NCBI GenBank assembly: GCA_903789535.1
Contig: CAIFES010000001.1
Span: 248,001-312,000 of the forward strand
Length of the DNA: 64,000 nt
DNA from: an uncultured Aeriscardovia sp.
GTDB taxonomy: Bacteria > Actinomycetota > Actinomycetes > Actinomycetales > Bifidobacteriaceae
Direction: 5' to 3'
Shown here: positions 18,901 through 27,569 of the stretch, piece after piece
How the letters are laid out: each line of letters begins with the position of its first letter
Numbering within the stretch: position 1 is the stretch's first letter
The notes under the pieces: generated by a model
Database searches by the model: none
What the model was told of the DNA's origin: nothing
What the model saw: the letters and a program-made list of their open reading frames with translations, nothing else
Made by a program: the position numbers and the translations under genes

Positions 18901-20197
18901 GCGCGAGCAGGAGGATCTGCCCGACGACGGCGAGAACGCAGAGCGCACGCCGGCCCGGACGCGGCAGCCAGGCGGTCAGGACCGCCACGGCCATGAGCGT
19001 CACAAACGCGCCCAGCCACAGCCCGCCGGCGAACAACCGGAACAGATACACGCCCGACAGGCCGAGCAGGCCGGCAAGCCCGATGAGCGGCAGCACGACG
19101 GAACGCACGAGGCGGGACAAATGCGAGCCATGACCGTCGCGCGCCTCATGTGCCGCGCCTGCCGTGTGTGGTGCCGCTGCGCGCGGCGGCACCGGCACGA
19201 CAGGCATCGCACGGATGCCCCGGCGGCGCAGATCGGCGGCAAGGTCTCCGGCCGCATCGGCCACATGCCCCGGGCTGACCAGATACACCAGCGTGCCCGG
19301 CCGGCACTGCGCCCGCACGGCTGTCGCGCTGAGCGTGTGGCGCGCGTCGCCGTCCGGCGGGAGCACGGCGGCACAGTACCGGTCCTGATCCGACGCGCGG
19401 ACCAGCGTGCGCCTGCCGTCGGAGAGCACCACCTCCCAGCCGTTTTTCCTGCCTCGACGGCACAGACCGTACAGCACGCCTGCCGCACGGTCGTAGTCCT
19501 CCTGCACGGCGGGCGCGGCATCAAAAACAATGAGCAGGCGCGGCCTGGCCCGATGGTCCTTCTGCCGGACCATCAGCCGCTCGTGCCGCGCGCTCAGACG
19601 CCATGAGACGAGGTGGAGCGCGTCACCGGTGGCATATTCGCGCACAAGGCCCGTATCGCCGTCATCAGGGATCACCCCCGTGGCAGGCCGACCCGCGCCG
19701 CCCGCCGACGATCTGGCCGGTCGCGGCATAATCACTTTCTCGGCAGGGCTGGCAACGATGCGCACCGCTGTCCACAGACCGAACGGGCCGATCCAGCGCA
19801 CGCGCCGGCCCACGCGCCGCCACACGCCGCGGTCTGACGGTGTCACGCAGATCCGATCGGCGACCATCCGGCCGTCCTGGTCATACCGGCGCCACCGCGC
19901 ATCCACCGTGACCGCACGCGGGCAGACGAGCCGGCGCCAGCCATGCGCCCGCAGCACGCCGTCATCGCGGACGCCATCGCCGTCGAGCGGCACGAGCCAG
20001 CCGAGCAGCACAAGCACGAGGGACAGAACAAACAGCCCGGCGAGCGCCAGACCGACCGCCATGAGCGCACGATCGGCGAGCAGGCGGGCGAAAACGATCA
20101 GCAGGGCGGAAAAGAGCAGACAGGCGCAGCCCGCCGGACGCGGGTAGACCACCGGGTGCCAGAACGGCCGCCGCACCCGTCCGGACCGCCGTGCCAT
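15926..20197 (-). CDS. Giant DUF58-transglutaminase fusion membrane protein
   Basis: A 1423-residue protein joining two normally separate families. Residues 1-~350 form a DUF58 region: two N-terminal TM helices, then REYATGDALHLVSWRLSARH near 187-206 (the hallmark) and a VWA-like end. From ~360, further TM helices lead to a large extracellular region. A transglutaminase-like core follows, with catalytic Cys in RGYCVHYASALAVLG near 1110, His in LHAWTEAYIDG near 1165 and Asp in VPFDVTPG. A last TM (VVAVSAAVTLLVLALLALVP) and a cytoplasmic tail end it. It overlaps moxR by 1 nt (TGATG). In most actinobacteria moxR, DUF58 and transglutaminase are three genes, so a frame fusion by indel must be considered. 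Confidence 0.8.
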   Translation of the reverse strand: MARRSGRVRRPFWHPVVYPRPAGCACLLFSALLIVFARLLADRALMAVGLALAGLFVLSLVLVLLGWLVPLDGDGVRDDGVLRAHGWRRLVCPRAVTVDARWRRYDQDGRMVADRICVTPSDRGVWRRVGRRVRWIGPFGLWTAVRIVASPAEKVIMPRPARSSAGGAGRPATGVIPDDGDTGLVREYATGDALHLVSWRLSARHERLMVRQKDHRARPRLLIVFDAAPAVQEDYDRAAGVLYGLCRRGRKNGWEVVLSDGRRTLVRASDQDRYCAAVLPPDGDARHTLSATAVRAQCRPGTLVYLVSPGHVADAAGDLAADLRRRGIRAMPVVPVPPRAAAPHTAGAAHEARDGHGSHLSRLVRSVVLPLIGLAGLLGLSGVYLFRLFAGGLWLGAFVTLMAVAVLTAWLPRPGRRALCVLAVVGQILLLALITVCFLEAVAQSSYHSGFVPLLPSGPSGGAADPAGAAGPRLQTGASSSAGGPVVASPSMIGLLRSGAEDFSVAVLPVEADAGQQALLIVACAAVALVVRLLLIWHGLAPFIALVPLACMDIDWQVSGTTVAAWALVMLVACVVLLVWAPHMHRLPLPLPALVSLAVVVSSVTAAPALSQGSPARFDFAAGGGSLFSSSAINPLVDLKRGLTRNSSAVAFTYTSQRPLRFRLATLTDLSGAVWSFDQSLGTQAGLYSPSQSAGKQPSDGSSGRSGSSASTNNWEQLLTADYPSSAQSPYPRLSPYERTVRGLRLLDAADADAQKDASSSAQNDGDQENGSSTSSGAGASSSAQTGGSSGAHSPWVVTADAATRARQKAERDSLSSALSSRTSVRIADLSTRFLPLAGSPQKVTGLKARWTWSRDRVVYNTESSTDSSMRYSQRSLYIPAVSAESQLDGSSDVARMAALRADYRQRCTTVLDAVPDPASMDQGEWADWYRRASRLGRSQIEAWQSCVVDFSHEAGKDAGPSASRDNYRSWFSSTLRNGLWALDDDPDSSYTDAAGTPEMVAGTGAPVSGGRSQAAGRRGRDTASIKALIGRHYRTLPAHLPSAITAVVRQARSEGIRVGGQGANRQIAAMDWLVRYFSDPRFVYSLDAPDGGGTDNLQVVARFLVDGRGYCVHYASALAVLGRALGVPTRIVLGYSPASAIVDGADTDSASSATTYATAQNQLHAWTEAYIDGVGWVPFDVTPGYSDASAAQTSVSADEVARARERGSRTTNDTATDADRRQRRQSRDGGQSRQNADRTKKSDAAGTKGGSSAARGRARARGTAVPPPGDAACARQRSMVVAVSAAVTLLVLALLALVPAGVRRMRRRRRHRLIRDAGSDGSAQQGALAWDSVWRHAVREARAAGMRPSPTGGIRDAAQNLLRLVPERAPFIRLLARKEEMIAFAGPDQREGLRLTPDQADRLCAADDALGQALRRAARRAR

Positions 20198-21195
20198 CAC
20201 TCCTCCCCGCGCGGCACAGGAATCTGACCGACGAGTTCTGTCAGCAGGCGCGCGGCGTCATCACGATCCTCACCTGTAGCCTCCTCCTCGCCCCCGGGCA
20301 CCGAGACGCCCACCATCAGCCGGTGCGCGAGCACGGGCACCGCCAGCGAGCGCACGTCCTCCGGCGTGACGAAGTCCCTGCCGTCGATATCCGCCCTCAC
20401 GCGTGCCATCGCCATGAGCGCGATGCCGGCGCGCGGCGAGGCGCCGAGCACCAGACGGCTGTCCGTGCGCGTGGCCCCGAGAATCGAACACGCATAGTCC
20501 GCCACGGACTGTCCCACATAGGCGCGGGCGATGCGGGCACGCTCGTCGAGCACGTCCTGTCTCGTCCCGATCGGCTCAAGACCGGCGAGCGGGTCGGTCT
20601 GCGAGGCGGATCGGAGCATGGAGACCTCCACCTGCCGGCTCGGGTAGCCCAGTGACAGGCATGTCATGAACCGGTCGAGCTGCGCCTCGGGCAGCGGGAA
20701 GGTGCCCTGGTGCTCCACAGGGTTCTGCGTGGCGACCACGAAGAACAGATCAGGCAACCGGTGCGTGGTGCCGTCCACACTCACCGTCCCCTCCGACATG
20801 GACTCGAGCATGGCCGACTGCGTGCGCGGGTTGGCGCGGTTGATCTCATCGGCGATGACGACGTTGGCGAACAGCGGTCCGGGCTGGAAGGAGAAGGTGC
20901 GCGTGGACTGGTCGAAGATCGTCACGCCTGTCAGATCGCCCGGCAGCAGGTCGGAGGTGAACTGGATGCGGTGGGTGGTGCCGCCCACGAGCCGGGCGAC
21001 CGCGCGGGCGAGCGTGGTCTTTCCCACACCGGGAACATCGTCGAGCAGCAGGTGCCCGCCGGCGAACAGCGTCTCGACCACGAGCTGTGTGGCGTCGCGG
21101 TCCAGATGCAGCGTCTGTTCCAGCACCCTGACCATCCGGGCCGGCAGCGCGGTCGTCTCCGTCTGTGTCCGGTCTGCCTTCCTGCCGAGAACCAT
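20197..21195 (-). CDS. MoxR-family AAA+ ATPase
   Basis: A 332-residue MoxR chaperone-like AAA+ ATPase. Seen: Walker A DDVPGVGKTTLARAVA (~52-67), TSDLLPGDLTG, Walker B VIADEINRANPRTQSAMLE, sensor 1 VVATQNPVEHQGTFPLPEAQ and the arginine-finger RF region in QLDRFM. In the classic MoxR/DUF58/transglutaminase operon it is thought to act on the partner proteins' folding or assembly. Here its stop overlaps the start of the fusion gene. The upstream 307-bp gap is shared with divergent rbsK. Confidence 0.92.
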   Translation of the reverse strand: MVLGRKADRTQTETTALPARMVRVLEQTLHLDRDATQLVVETLFAGGHLLLDDVPGVGKTTLARAVARLVGGTTHRIQFTSDLLPGDLTGVTIFDQSTRTFSFQPGPLFANVVIADEINRANPRTQSAMLESMSEGTVSVDGTTHRLPDLFFVVATQNPVEHQGTFPLPEAQLDRFMTCLSLGYPSRQVEVSMLRSASQTDPLAGLEPIGTRQDVLDERARIARAYVGQSVADYACSILGATRTDSRLVLGASPRAGIALMAMARVRADIDGRDFVTPEDVRSLAVPVLAHRLMVGVSVPGGEEEATGEDRDDAARLLTELVGQIPVPRGEE

Positions 21196-21250
21196 GGCCG
21201 CCCCTTCTCCTGCCGTCCCGATAAGGGCCGATTACCCCAATGCTAGAAAA

Positions 21251-21264
21251 TTCACGGGCGTGAA
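21251..21264. promoter_or_regulatory. Palindrome TTCACG-GG-CGTGAA in the moxR-rbsK gap
   Basis: A perfect 6+2+6 palindrome about 56 bp upstream of the moxR start and 240 bp upstream of ribokinase. It could be an operator for a dimeric repressor. A TAGCAT-like -10 for moxR lies just downstream on the minus strand (21245-21240). The rest of the 21196-21502 stretch holds no gene. It ends in AAAGGCACAGT, a ribosome site for rbsK. No terminator is evident. Confidence 0.45.
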
Positions 21265-21502
21265 CGTCTCCTTTTCTGCCATCGGCGGCATCCTGACCTC
21301 ACACGTCACCGGACCTCCTCGGCACCCTGCACTCCCCTCTTTCCGTCCCGCGGGCCCGCATCGGACATCCATGGACCATGGATCCGGCGGATACACTGTT
21401 TCTGGGTAACAGAGCGACGGTCCCGGCACAGGCGCCGGGCAACGGTGCCGATGGTGGACGCCCTCGGCACACAGTCGATGCGACGACGGCAAAAGGCACA
21501 GT

Positions 21503-22522
21503 ATGGGCGACACAGACAGCACGGAGATCAATCAGGATATCCTTACATCCCTCGACGACCTGGGAAGGCCCGACGGACGCGTGGCGGTCGTCGGTTCCAT
21601 GAACGTGGACTACACCATCGCCACGCACCGCCTGCCCCAGCCCGGCGAGACAGTGCGGGGCGGCACGTTGCGGCTGCTGCCCGGCGGCAAATCCGGCAAC
21701 CAGGCGGTGGCCGCCGCCCTGCTCGGGGCGCGGGTGGGTATGTTCGGCGCGGTCGGCGACGACAGCAACGCGCAGATCCTGCTCTCCAGCCTCACGAAAG
21801 CCGGCGTGGACACGTCGTCCATCCTGCGCACGCACGGCCAGAGCGGTCTGACGGTCATCACCGTCGACGACGAGGCGCGCAACACCATCGTCTACTCCCC
21901 CGGTTCCAACGCGCAGGCCGGCACGGAGTATGTGCTCTCGCAGCGCGAGGCGCTCACAGGCGCGTCAGTGCTGGGTCTGTGCCTCGAGAGCCCGGTCGGC
22001 ACGGTCGCCGCCTGCGCGAGAATGTGCCATGAGGCGGGCGTGACGGTGCTGCTCAACGACTCGCCGTTCCTGCCGACTGCGGATCTGCCGGCAGAACTGA
22101 TCGACAGCACGGATGTCCTCCTCGTCAATGAGATCGAGCTGGCGCAGCTGATCGGCGTCGCCCTCCCCCAGCATGGTGATTGGAAGACGTTCGGCTGGGG
22201 CGATGCCCTCGGCCGTCTCGTCCGCCTCGGTTTCGGCAAAGTCATCGTCACGCTCGGCGGCGACGGCTCGGTCGTGCTGGACGTCTCCGCCCCCGACGCA
22301 CAGACGATCACCCATATCGACCCCGTCAGCGTCAACCCCGTCGATACCACCGGCTGCGGCGATGCGTTCATGGGCACGATCCTCGCCGGTCTGGCCGGCG
22401 GGCTCTCACTCGTCGCCTCCGCCCGGCTTGCCTCGGCCGTCTCCGCCTATGTGGCAACCGGTCGTGGCGCGCAGGCCTCGTACGGCACCGCTGAGCAGAT
22501 CCGTGCCTTCCTCGGCGAATAA
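21503..22522 (+). CDS. rbsK: Ribokinase-type sugar kinase (PfkB family)
   Basis: A 339-residue PfkB carbohydrate kinase, best matching ribokinase. Seen: RVAVVGSMNVDYTIATHRLP (N-terminal motif, with a ~27-residue leader before it), GGKSGNQAVAAALLGARV (substrate GG and N), and the C-terminal anion-hole motif PVDTTGCGDAFMG with the catalytic Asp in GCGDAF. The canonical motif has GAGD; the Cys is a mild variation. ATG 21503 follows AAAGGCACAGT. No ribose transporter or LacI regulator adjoins it, so ribose specificity is inferred only. Downstream is an inverted repeat around 22560-22598 lacking a T tract. Confidence 0.85.
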   Translation: MGDTDSTEINQDILTSLDDLGRPDGRVAVVGSMNVDYTIATHRLPQPGETVRGGTLRLLPGGKSGNQAVAAALLGARVGMFGAVGDDSNAQILLSSLTKAGVDTSSILRTHGQSGLTVITVDDEARNTIVYSPGSNAQAGTEYVLSQREALTGASVLGLCLESPVGTVAACARMCHEAGVTVLLNDSPFLPTADLPAELIDSTDVLLVNEIELAQLIGVALPQHGDWKTFGWGDALGRLVRLGFGKVIVTLGGDGSVVLDVSAPDAQTITHIDPVSVNPVDTTGCGDAFMGTILAGLAGGLSLVASARLASAVSAYVATGRGAQASYGTAEQIRAFLGE

Positions 22523-22614
22523 AAAGTCTGCTCGTCGCCCAAGAGCCCACACAGACACATATGCGGGCGCGAATATACGCGTGCTGTATGCCCGCATAAG
22601 TTTGACGATCGCGG

Positions 22615-22656
22615 GAAAAAGAGACGACCCCTGGAAAACGCGAAAAAGAGACGACC
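22615..22656. repeat. Direct repeat GAAAAAGAGACGACC (2 copies)
   Basis: The 15-mer GAAAAAGAGACGACC occurs at 22615-22629 and 22642-22656, period 27. It lies in the A-rich spacer between rbsK and the tRNA-Ser terminator. No function assigned. Confidence 0.6.
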
Positions 22657-22680
22657 TACGGAAAAATAAAAGCAGAAAAT

Positions 22681-22714
22681 AAAAAAGGGTTCCGGGACTG
22701 CTCCCGAAACCCTT
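22681..22714 (-). terminator. Rho-independent terminator of tRNA-Ser
   Basis: On the minus strand, AAGGGTTTCGGGA pairs with TCCCGGAACCCTT (one internal mismatch), followed by a run of T residues (TTTTTTATTTT). It starts right after the tRNA CCA end. Typical intrinsic terminator. Confidence 0.85.
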
Positions 22715-22716
22715 GC

Positions 22717-22806
22717 TGGCGGATAGGGCGAGATTCGAACTCGCGAGACCCGTAAGGGCCTAACGGTTTTCAGGACCGTCTCCTTCGACCGCTCGGACAC
22801 CTATCC
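22717..22806 (-). tRNA. tRNA-Ser (anticodon UGA)
   Basis: A 90-nt class II tRNA including an encoded CCA (22717-22719). Acceptor arms GGATAGG and CCTATCC pair, the T arm has GTTCGAATC, and a long variable arm (CCCTTACGGG) is characteristic of serine. The anticodon loop CTGAAAA gives anticodon UGA at 22772-22770, reading UCA and likely other UCN codons. It lies about 250 bp downstream of serS on the same strand. Confidence 0.95.
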
Positions 22807-22982
22807 ATGATCTTGATTTATCCGGTCGGCAAACACTGCGACCACAGTCAGCATAGCAGAAGATCCTCTGCGCAGGCGCATCGCGCGCGTATCACACGGG
22901 ATATCCCCCTGCGCAGAAATCCTTCTGAATTCGTCCGGCGATTTATCAGGCAGTGGCCGGTATCCGGCCGATTTCACCTGTT

Positions 22983-23024
22983 CTGACCGGCGCGACGGTA
23001 CATGTTCCGCGCCGCACCGGTCAG
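22983..23024 (-). terminator. Strong hairpin downstream of serS
   Basis: CTGACCGGCGCG (22983-22994) pairs with CGCGCC plus CCGGTCAG (23008-23024) with a three-base bulge. It starts 28 bp beyond the serS stop. There is no T run, so it is a candidate rather than a proven terminator. A second inverted repeat, TCTGCGCAGG/CCTGCGCAGA, lies at 22867-22927 between it and the tRNA. Confidence 0.45.
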
Positions 23025-23052
23025 CACGCCAGATATCTCCGTGCCAGATGTC

Positions 23053-24345
23053 TCACGCGTTGTCGCGGTCGGTGATCGGCTCGATGACCTCCTGGCCGCC
23101 CATGTACGGACGCATGGCCTCCGGGATCACGATGGAGCCGTCCTTCTGCTGGTGGTTCTCGAGGATGGCGACGAGCCAGCGGGTGGTGGCAAGCGTGCCG
23201 TTGAGCGTGGCGCACGCCGCGGTGGTGCCGTCGTCCTTGCGGTAGCGGATGTTGAGGCGGCGCGCCTGGTACTCGTCGCAGTTGGAGGTGGAGGTCAGCT
23301 CGCGGTAGCGGCCCTCGGAGGGGAACCATGCCTCGTTGTCGAACTTGCGCGAGGCGGAGGCGCCCAGATCGCCGGCGGCCGTGTCGATGGTGCGGAACGG
23401 CACGTCCACCTTGTTGAGCATGTCCCACTCCATGTGCAGCAGGTCCTGGTGCTGCTCGCGCGCCTCCTCCGGCTTGCAGTAGACGAACATCTCCACCTTG
23501 TAGAACTGGTGGACGCGGATGATGCCGCGCTGGTCCTTGCCGGCGGCGCCCGCCTCGCGGCGATAGCAGGCCGACCAGCCCGAGTAGCGCAGCGGGCCCT
23601 TGGACAGATCGAGGATCTCGTTCTCGTGCATACCGGCGAGCGCGACCTCGGAGGTGCCCACCAGGTACTGCTGGTCCGGTTCGCGCAGACGGTAGATCTC
23701 GTCGGCGTGGGCGTTGAGGAAGCCGGTGCCGGCCATGATCTCCGGGCGCACGAGCGTGGGGGTAATGACGAGCTGGAAGCCGTGCTGGCGCGCCTGCTCG
23801 AATGCCATGGTGTGCATGGCGATCTCCATACGGGCGAGGTCGTTCTTGAGGAAGTAGAAGCGGGTGCCGCCCACCTTCACGCCGCGCTTCATGTCGATGC
23901 CGTCGACGCCCTCGCCGAGGGTGAGGTGATCCTTGGGCTCGAAGCCCTCCTTGGCAAAGTCGCGCGGGGTGCCGTGCGTGGAGCGGACGATGTAGTCGTC
24001 CTCGCCGCCCTCGGGGGCCTCCGGCTCGACGATGTTGGAGAGCTTCCACGCCTGGGCCTCGTAGTCGTCGTGGGCCTTGTCGGCGTCGGCCTTGAGGCGG
24101 GAGACCTCCTGGGAGAACTCCTTGACCTCCTCGAGGACCTCGGCCTTCTTGTCCTTGGGGGCGGCGGCCACCTTGCGGCCCATCTGCTTCTGCTGGGCGC
24201 GGGCGTCCTCGTACTTCTTGAGCGCGTCGCGGTTGAGGCGGTCGAGGTCGAGCACCTCGTCGACGAGTTCGACGGACTCGCCGCGCTTCCTCTGGGACTC
24301 GCGCACGACGTCCGGATTCTCACGGATAAATGCGATATCAAGCAT
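23053..24345 (-). CDS. serS: Seryl-tRNA synthetase
   Basis: A 430-residue class II synthetase charging tRNA-Ser. Seen: N-terminal MLDIAFIRENPDVVRES, the coiled-coil arm (KKYEDARAQQKQMGRK) that contacts the tRNA variable arm, motif 2 region YRREAGAAGKDQRGIIRVHQF, LTSTSNCDEYQARRLNIRYR, and motif 3 near TLNGTLATTRWLVAILEN. Full length. The start is ATG 24345 with no strong ribosome site seen. It shares a strand with tRNA-Ser(UGA), so enzyme and one of its substrates are encoded together. The divergent kinase gene begins ~240 bp away. Confidence 0.96.
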   Translation of the reverse strand: MLDIAFIRENPDVVRESQRKRGESVELVDEVLDLDRLNRDALKKYEDARAQQKQMGRKVAAAPKDKKAEVLEEVKEFSQEVSRLKADADKAHDDYEAQAWKLSNIVEPEAPEGGEDDYIVRSTHGTPRDFAKEGFEPKDHLTLGEGVDGIDMKRGVKVGGTRFYFLKNDLARMEIAMHTMAFEQARQHGFQLVITPTLVRPEIMAGTGFLNAHADEIYRLREPDQQYLVGTSEVALAGMHENEILDLSKGPLRYSGWSACYRREAGAAGKDQRGIIRVHQFYKVEMFVYCKPEEAREQHQDLLHMEWDMLNKVDVPFRTIDTAAGDLGASASRKFDNEAWFPSEGRYRELTSTSNCDEYQARRLNIRYRKDDGTTAACATLNGTLATTRWLVAILENHQQKDGSIVIPEAMRPYMGGQEVIEPITDRDNA

Positions 24346-24587
24346 GCGGCCAGATTACCGCCGCAGCGTGACGCCGACGCGTGCCACGAAAGCCGCAGAC
24401 GGCATCAGTTCCTGTATCCGGTTCCTGTATCCGATATCCATCCGGCGTCTGGAATAAATGCGGCGAAAACGGATGATTCGGCCCCCTGCCCATCAGCATG
24501 GACGGGCACCAGACCCGTCGAACCGTCAGAGCGTCTCTGTCACGGTTCTTCCCCCGGCATGGCTGGGCACCTCCATGCGCAATAATT

Positions 24588-25688
24588 ATGATTATGAGTG
24601 TCACCGGGATCGTCTGGCTGTGCATCCTCGCGGCCGTGGTCTGCCCCCTGTCCGGCTGGGGGATCGTGCGCGCCGTGCGCGGCAAGCATGAGTGGGACAG
24701 CCTCGTGCGCACCATCGACGAGCGCCCGCAGGACCACTCGGATTACGCGCTGGTGATCAACCCCTCCAAGAACAATGCCGATCGGATCAGCCGTGACATC
24801 CTCGCATTTTTCAAAGAACATGACCTGCCCGCGCCGCTGGTGATCGAGACGACCCTCGAGAAGGACGGCAAGGCCTGCGCGCAGGAGGCGGTCGAGCGCG
24901 GGGCGCGGGTCATCCTCGCCGCCGGCGGCGACGGCACGGTGCGCACGGTGGCGGAGGCGCTGGCCGGCACCGACCGGGCGCTGGCGGTCATCCCCATCGG
25001 CACCGCCAATCTCTTCGCCAAGAACCTCGGCATCCCCACCGACCTCACCGAGGCACTGAAGGTGGCCGTCTCGCACGGCTCACGCAAGGTGGACATGGGC
25101 TGGATGGACGTGACCGACAAGGAGGGGGACACGAGCCGCCACGGCACGCTCCTGATGAGCGGGATCGGCTTCGACGCCACGATGATGGAGGTCACCCCCG
25201 CCCAGCTCAAGGCCGCGCTCGGCTGGGTCGCCTACGCGATCAGCTCCCTCTCCCACCTCTTCGACCGCAAGGAGAAGGCGGACATCACCATCACCCAGAA
25301 GGACGGCAGCGTGCGCAGCGTGCAGAACGTGAGCTTCCGCACCTTCCTCATCGGCAACTGCGGTACGATCCCCGTCGTCTCGCTCATGCCCGAGGCGCGG
25401 TTCGACGACGGCCTGCTCGATTTCGAGCTCATCGACACCCGCCACGGACTGCTCGGCTGGACGAACCTCGCCAACGACGTGCTCTACCAGACCGCGCGGC
25501 GCCACCCGGGGATGCGCCCGTGGTCGCACGGCTCCACCCTTGCCCAGATGCAGGGCACGCGGGCCGTTGTGGATCTGCATCATCGCGCGCTGGCCGAGGT
25601 GGACGGCGATGTGGTCGGCCAGACGCGGCACGTGGAGATCAGCGTGGACCAGCAGGCGCTCACCGTGCGCGTGCCGAAGGCGGCGTGA
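24588..25688 (+). CDS. Diacylglycerol/lipid kinase-family protein (DAGK catalytic domain)
   Basis: About 366 residues. Seen: an N-terminal hydrophobic helix ([20 protein letters not shown]), then the DAGK domain: [29 protein letters not shown] (GGDGT nucleotide motif), [15 protein letters not shown], and the C-terminal sandwich with [18 protein letters not shown] and [10 protein letters not shown]. It probably phosphorylates diacylglycerol or a related lipid at the membrane. Two nearby ATGs (24588, 24594) have no good Shine-Dalgarno; either could start, and an upstream frame from 24498 is less likely. Specific substrate not known. Confidence 0.83.
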   Translation: MIMSVTGIVWLCILAAVVCPLSGWGIVRAVRGKHEWDSLVRTIDERPQDHSDYALVINPSKNNADRISRDILAFFKEHDLPAPLVIETTLEKDGKACAQEAVERGARVILAAGGDGTVRTVAEALAGTDRALAVIPIGTANLFAKNLGIPTDLTEALKVAVSHGSRKVDMGWMDVTDKEGDTSRHGTLLMSGIGFDATMMEVTPAQLKAALGWVAYAISSLSHLFDRKEKADITITQKDGSVRSVQNVSFRTFLIGNCGTIPVVSLMPEARFDDGLLDFELIDTRHGLLGWTNLANDVLYQTARRHPGMRPWSHGSTLAQMQGTRAVVDLHHRALAEVDGDVVGQTRHVEISVDQQALTVRVPKAA

Positions 25689-25714
25689 GACAAATCTGCC
25701 GCAAACGCAATAAT

Positions 25715-25748
25715 GTTCATTTCCGTTCGTTTGTGTTCGGTATTGTTG
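25715..25748 (+). promoter_or_regulatory. 10-bp phased GTTC array upstream of pgm
   Basis: GTT(C) begins at 25715, 25725, 25735 and 25745, at an exact 10-bp period. Three are GTTC and the last is GTTG. The third and fourth units read GTTCGGTATTGTT, nearly the same as GTTCTGTATTGTT at the right end of the window. Helically phased direct repeats of this kind are typical of DeoR-family operators. The array ends 36 bp before the pgm ATG. The palindrome TTGCGCAA (25746-25753) overlaps its end. Confidence 0.6.
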
Positions 25749-25783
25749 CGCAAACGTTGTCACCCCCCTCTACCATTGACGGC

Positions 25784-27460
25784 ATGGTTGCTAAGAATGC
25801 AGGCCAGAAGGCCACACCAGCAGATCTGATCGACGTGGACGAGGTCATCGGCAAGTATTACGACATCGTCCCCGATGTGTCGAACCCCGCGCAGAAGGTC
25901 TCGTTCGGCACCTCCGGCCATCGCGGCACGAGCCTCAACGGCTCGTTCAACGAGGCCCACATTGTCACCATCACCCAGGCCATCGCCGAGGAACGCAAGA
26001 AGGCCGGCATCACCGGCCCGCTCTACCTCGGCCGCGACACCCACGCGCTCTCCCTGCCGGCCATGAAGACCGCCATCGAGGTGCTCGTCGCCAACGGCGT
26101 GCACGTGCGCATCGACTCGCGCGATGACTTCACACCCACCCCGGTCGTCTCCCAGGCCATCCTGACGCACAACCGTGCGGCCGACGGCTCGCAGCGCTTC
26201 AAGGGCGAGGATATCGCCGACGGCATCGTCGTCACCCCGAGCCATAACCCGCCTTCCAACGGCGGCTTCAAGTACGATCCGCCCACCGGCGGCCCGGCCC
26301 CGGCCGAGCTGACGACCGCCATCGCCGACCGTGCCAACCAGCTGCTGCCGCAGTGGAAGTCCGTCAGGCGCGTGCCCTATGAGCAGGCCATCACAAGCCC
26401 GCTCATCGAGCGCTTCGACTTCCGCAAGAACTATGTGGACGACCTCGGCTCGGTCATCGACTTCGACGTGATCCGCAGCGCCGGCGTGCGTCTCGGGATC
26501 GACCCGCTGGGCGGCGCGTCCGTCAACTACTGGCCGGTCATCGCCGAGCAGTACAAGGTCAACATCGAGGTGCTCAACCCGGTCGTCGATCCTCGCTGGC
26601 CGTTCATGACCATCGACCATGATGGCAAGATCCGCATGGACCCGTCCTCCCCGTACGCGATGAAGGGCCTGGTCGACCGTCTCAACGCCGGCGCGTGGGA
26701 CAAGTACGACCTGGTGGGCGGCACCGATCCGGACGCCGACCGTCACGGCATCGTCTGCCCGGACTGGGGCGTGATGAACCCCAACCATTACATCGCCGTC
26801 GTGGTGGAGTACCTGTTCGGCGGCAACCGTCCGGGCTGGCCGAAGAACACGGGCATCGGCAAGACGCTCGTCTCCTCCTCCCTCATCGACCGGGTCGCCG
26901 CCTCCATCAACGCCAGGCTCATCGAGGTGCCGGTCGGCTTCAAGTGGTTCGTCGACCCGCTCTTCACCGGCGAGGTGGCCTTCGGCGGCGAGGAGAGCTC
27001 CGGCATGACCTTCCTGCGCAAGGACGGCCATGTGTGGACCACCGACAAGGACGGCCTCATCCCTGATCTGCTCGCCGCGGAGATCACCGCCAAGACCGGC
27101 AAGAACCCGGCGCAGCTGCACAAGGACCAGGTCTCCCGCTTCGGCGAGAGCTGGTACAAGCGCATCGACACCCCCACCGATCTGGCCACCAAGGCCAAGC
27201 TCGCGGCCATCAAGCCCGAGATGGTGGAGGCCACCACGCTCGCCGGCGAGGACATCACCGCCAAGATGGTGACGGCCCCGGGCAACGGCGCGCCGATCGG
27301 CGGCATCAAGGTGACGACGAAGGACAACTGGTTCGCCGCCCGCCCGTCCGGCACCGAGAACATCCTCAAGGTGTACGGCGAGAGCTTCGTCTCCGAGGAC
27401 GCGCTCGACAAGGTGCTCTCGGAGGCCCAGGACGTGGTCGCCGCCGCCACCAAGGACTGA
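25784..27460 (+). CDS. pgm: Phosphoglucomutase (alpha-D-glucose phosphate-specific)
   Basis: A 558-residue alpha-phosphohexomutase that interconverts glucose-1-P and glucose-6-P. It is the link between the Leloir pathway, sugar nucleotides and glycolysis. Seen: [20 protein letters not shown], the phosphoserine loop [19 protein letters not shown], metal loop [13 protein letters not shown], sugar loop FGGEESSG and phosphate-binding [10 protein letters not shown] near the C-terminus. Start ATG 25784 replaces an open frame from 25520 that overlaps the previous gene. The ribosome site is weak (CATTGACGGC), which fits a short or absent leader. Confidence 0.95.
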   Translation: MVAKNAGQKATPADLIDVDEVIGKYYDIVPDVSNPAQKVSFGTSGHRGTSLNGSFNEAHIVTITQAIAEERKKAGITGPLYLGRDTHALSLPAMKTAIEVLVANGVHVRIDSRDDFTPTPVVSQAILTHNRAADGSQRFKGEDIADGIVVTPSHNPPSNGGFKYDPPTGGPAPAELTTAIADRANQLLPQWKSVRRVPYEQAITSPLIERFDFRKNYVDDLGSVIDFDVIRSAGVRLGIDPLGGASVNYWPVIAEQYKVNIEVLNPVVDPRWPFMTIDHDGKIRMDPSSPYAMKGLVDRLNAGAWDKYDLVGGTDPDADRHGIVCPDWGVMNPNHYIAVVVEYLFGGNRPGWPKNTGIGKTLVSSSLIDRVAASINARLIEVPVGFKWFVDPLFTGEVAFGGEESSGMTFLRKDGHVWTTDKDGLIPDLLAAEITAKTGKNPAQLHKDQVSRFGESWYKRIDTPTDLATKAKLAAIKPEMVEATTLAGEDITAKMVTAPGNGAPIGGIKVTTKDNWFAARPSGTENILKVYGESFVSEDALDKVLSEAQDVVAAATKD

Positions 27461-27529
27461 GTCGCTTCGTTCCGATCGGTCTTTGTAATTGAATCTGATA
27501 TCTCGGTCGGCATGATCTGATCGAGCCAA

Positions 27530-27569
27530 TCCCGTGATTCTTCCTTCTGGAAGGGTCACGGGATTTTTG
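27530..27569 (+). terminator. Rho-independent terminator of pgm
   Basis: ATCCCGTGA (27530-27538) pairs with TCACGGGAT (27557-27565), with an additional CTTCC/GGAAG inner pairing, followed by TTTTTG. It lies 70 bp after the pgm stop. Confidence 0.88.
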
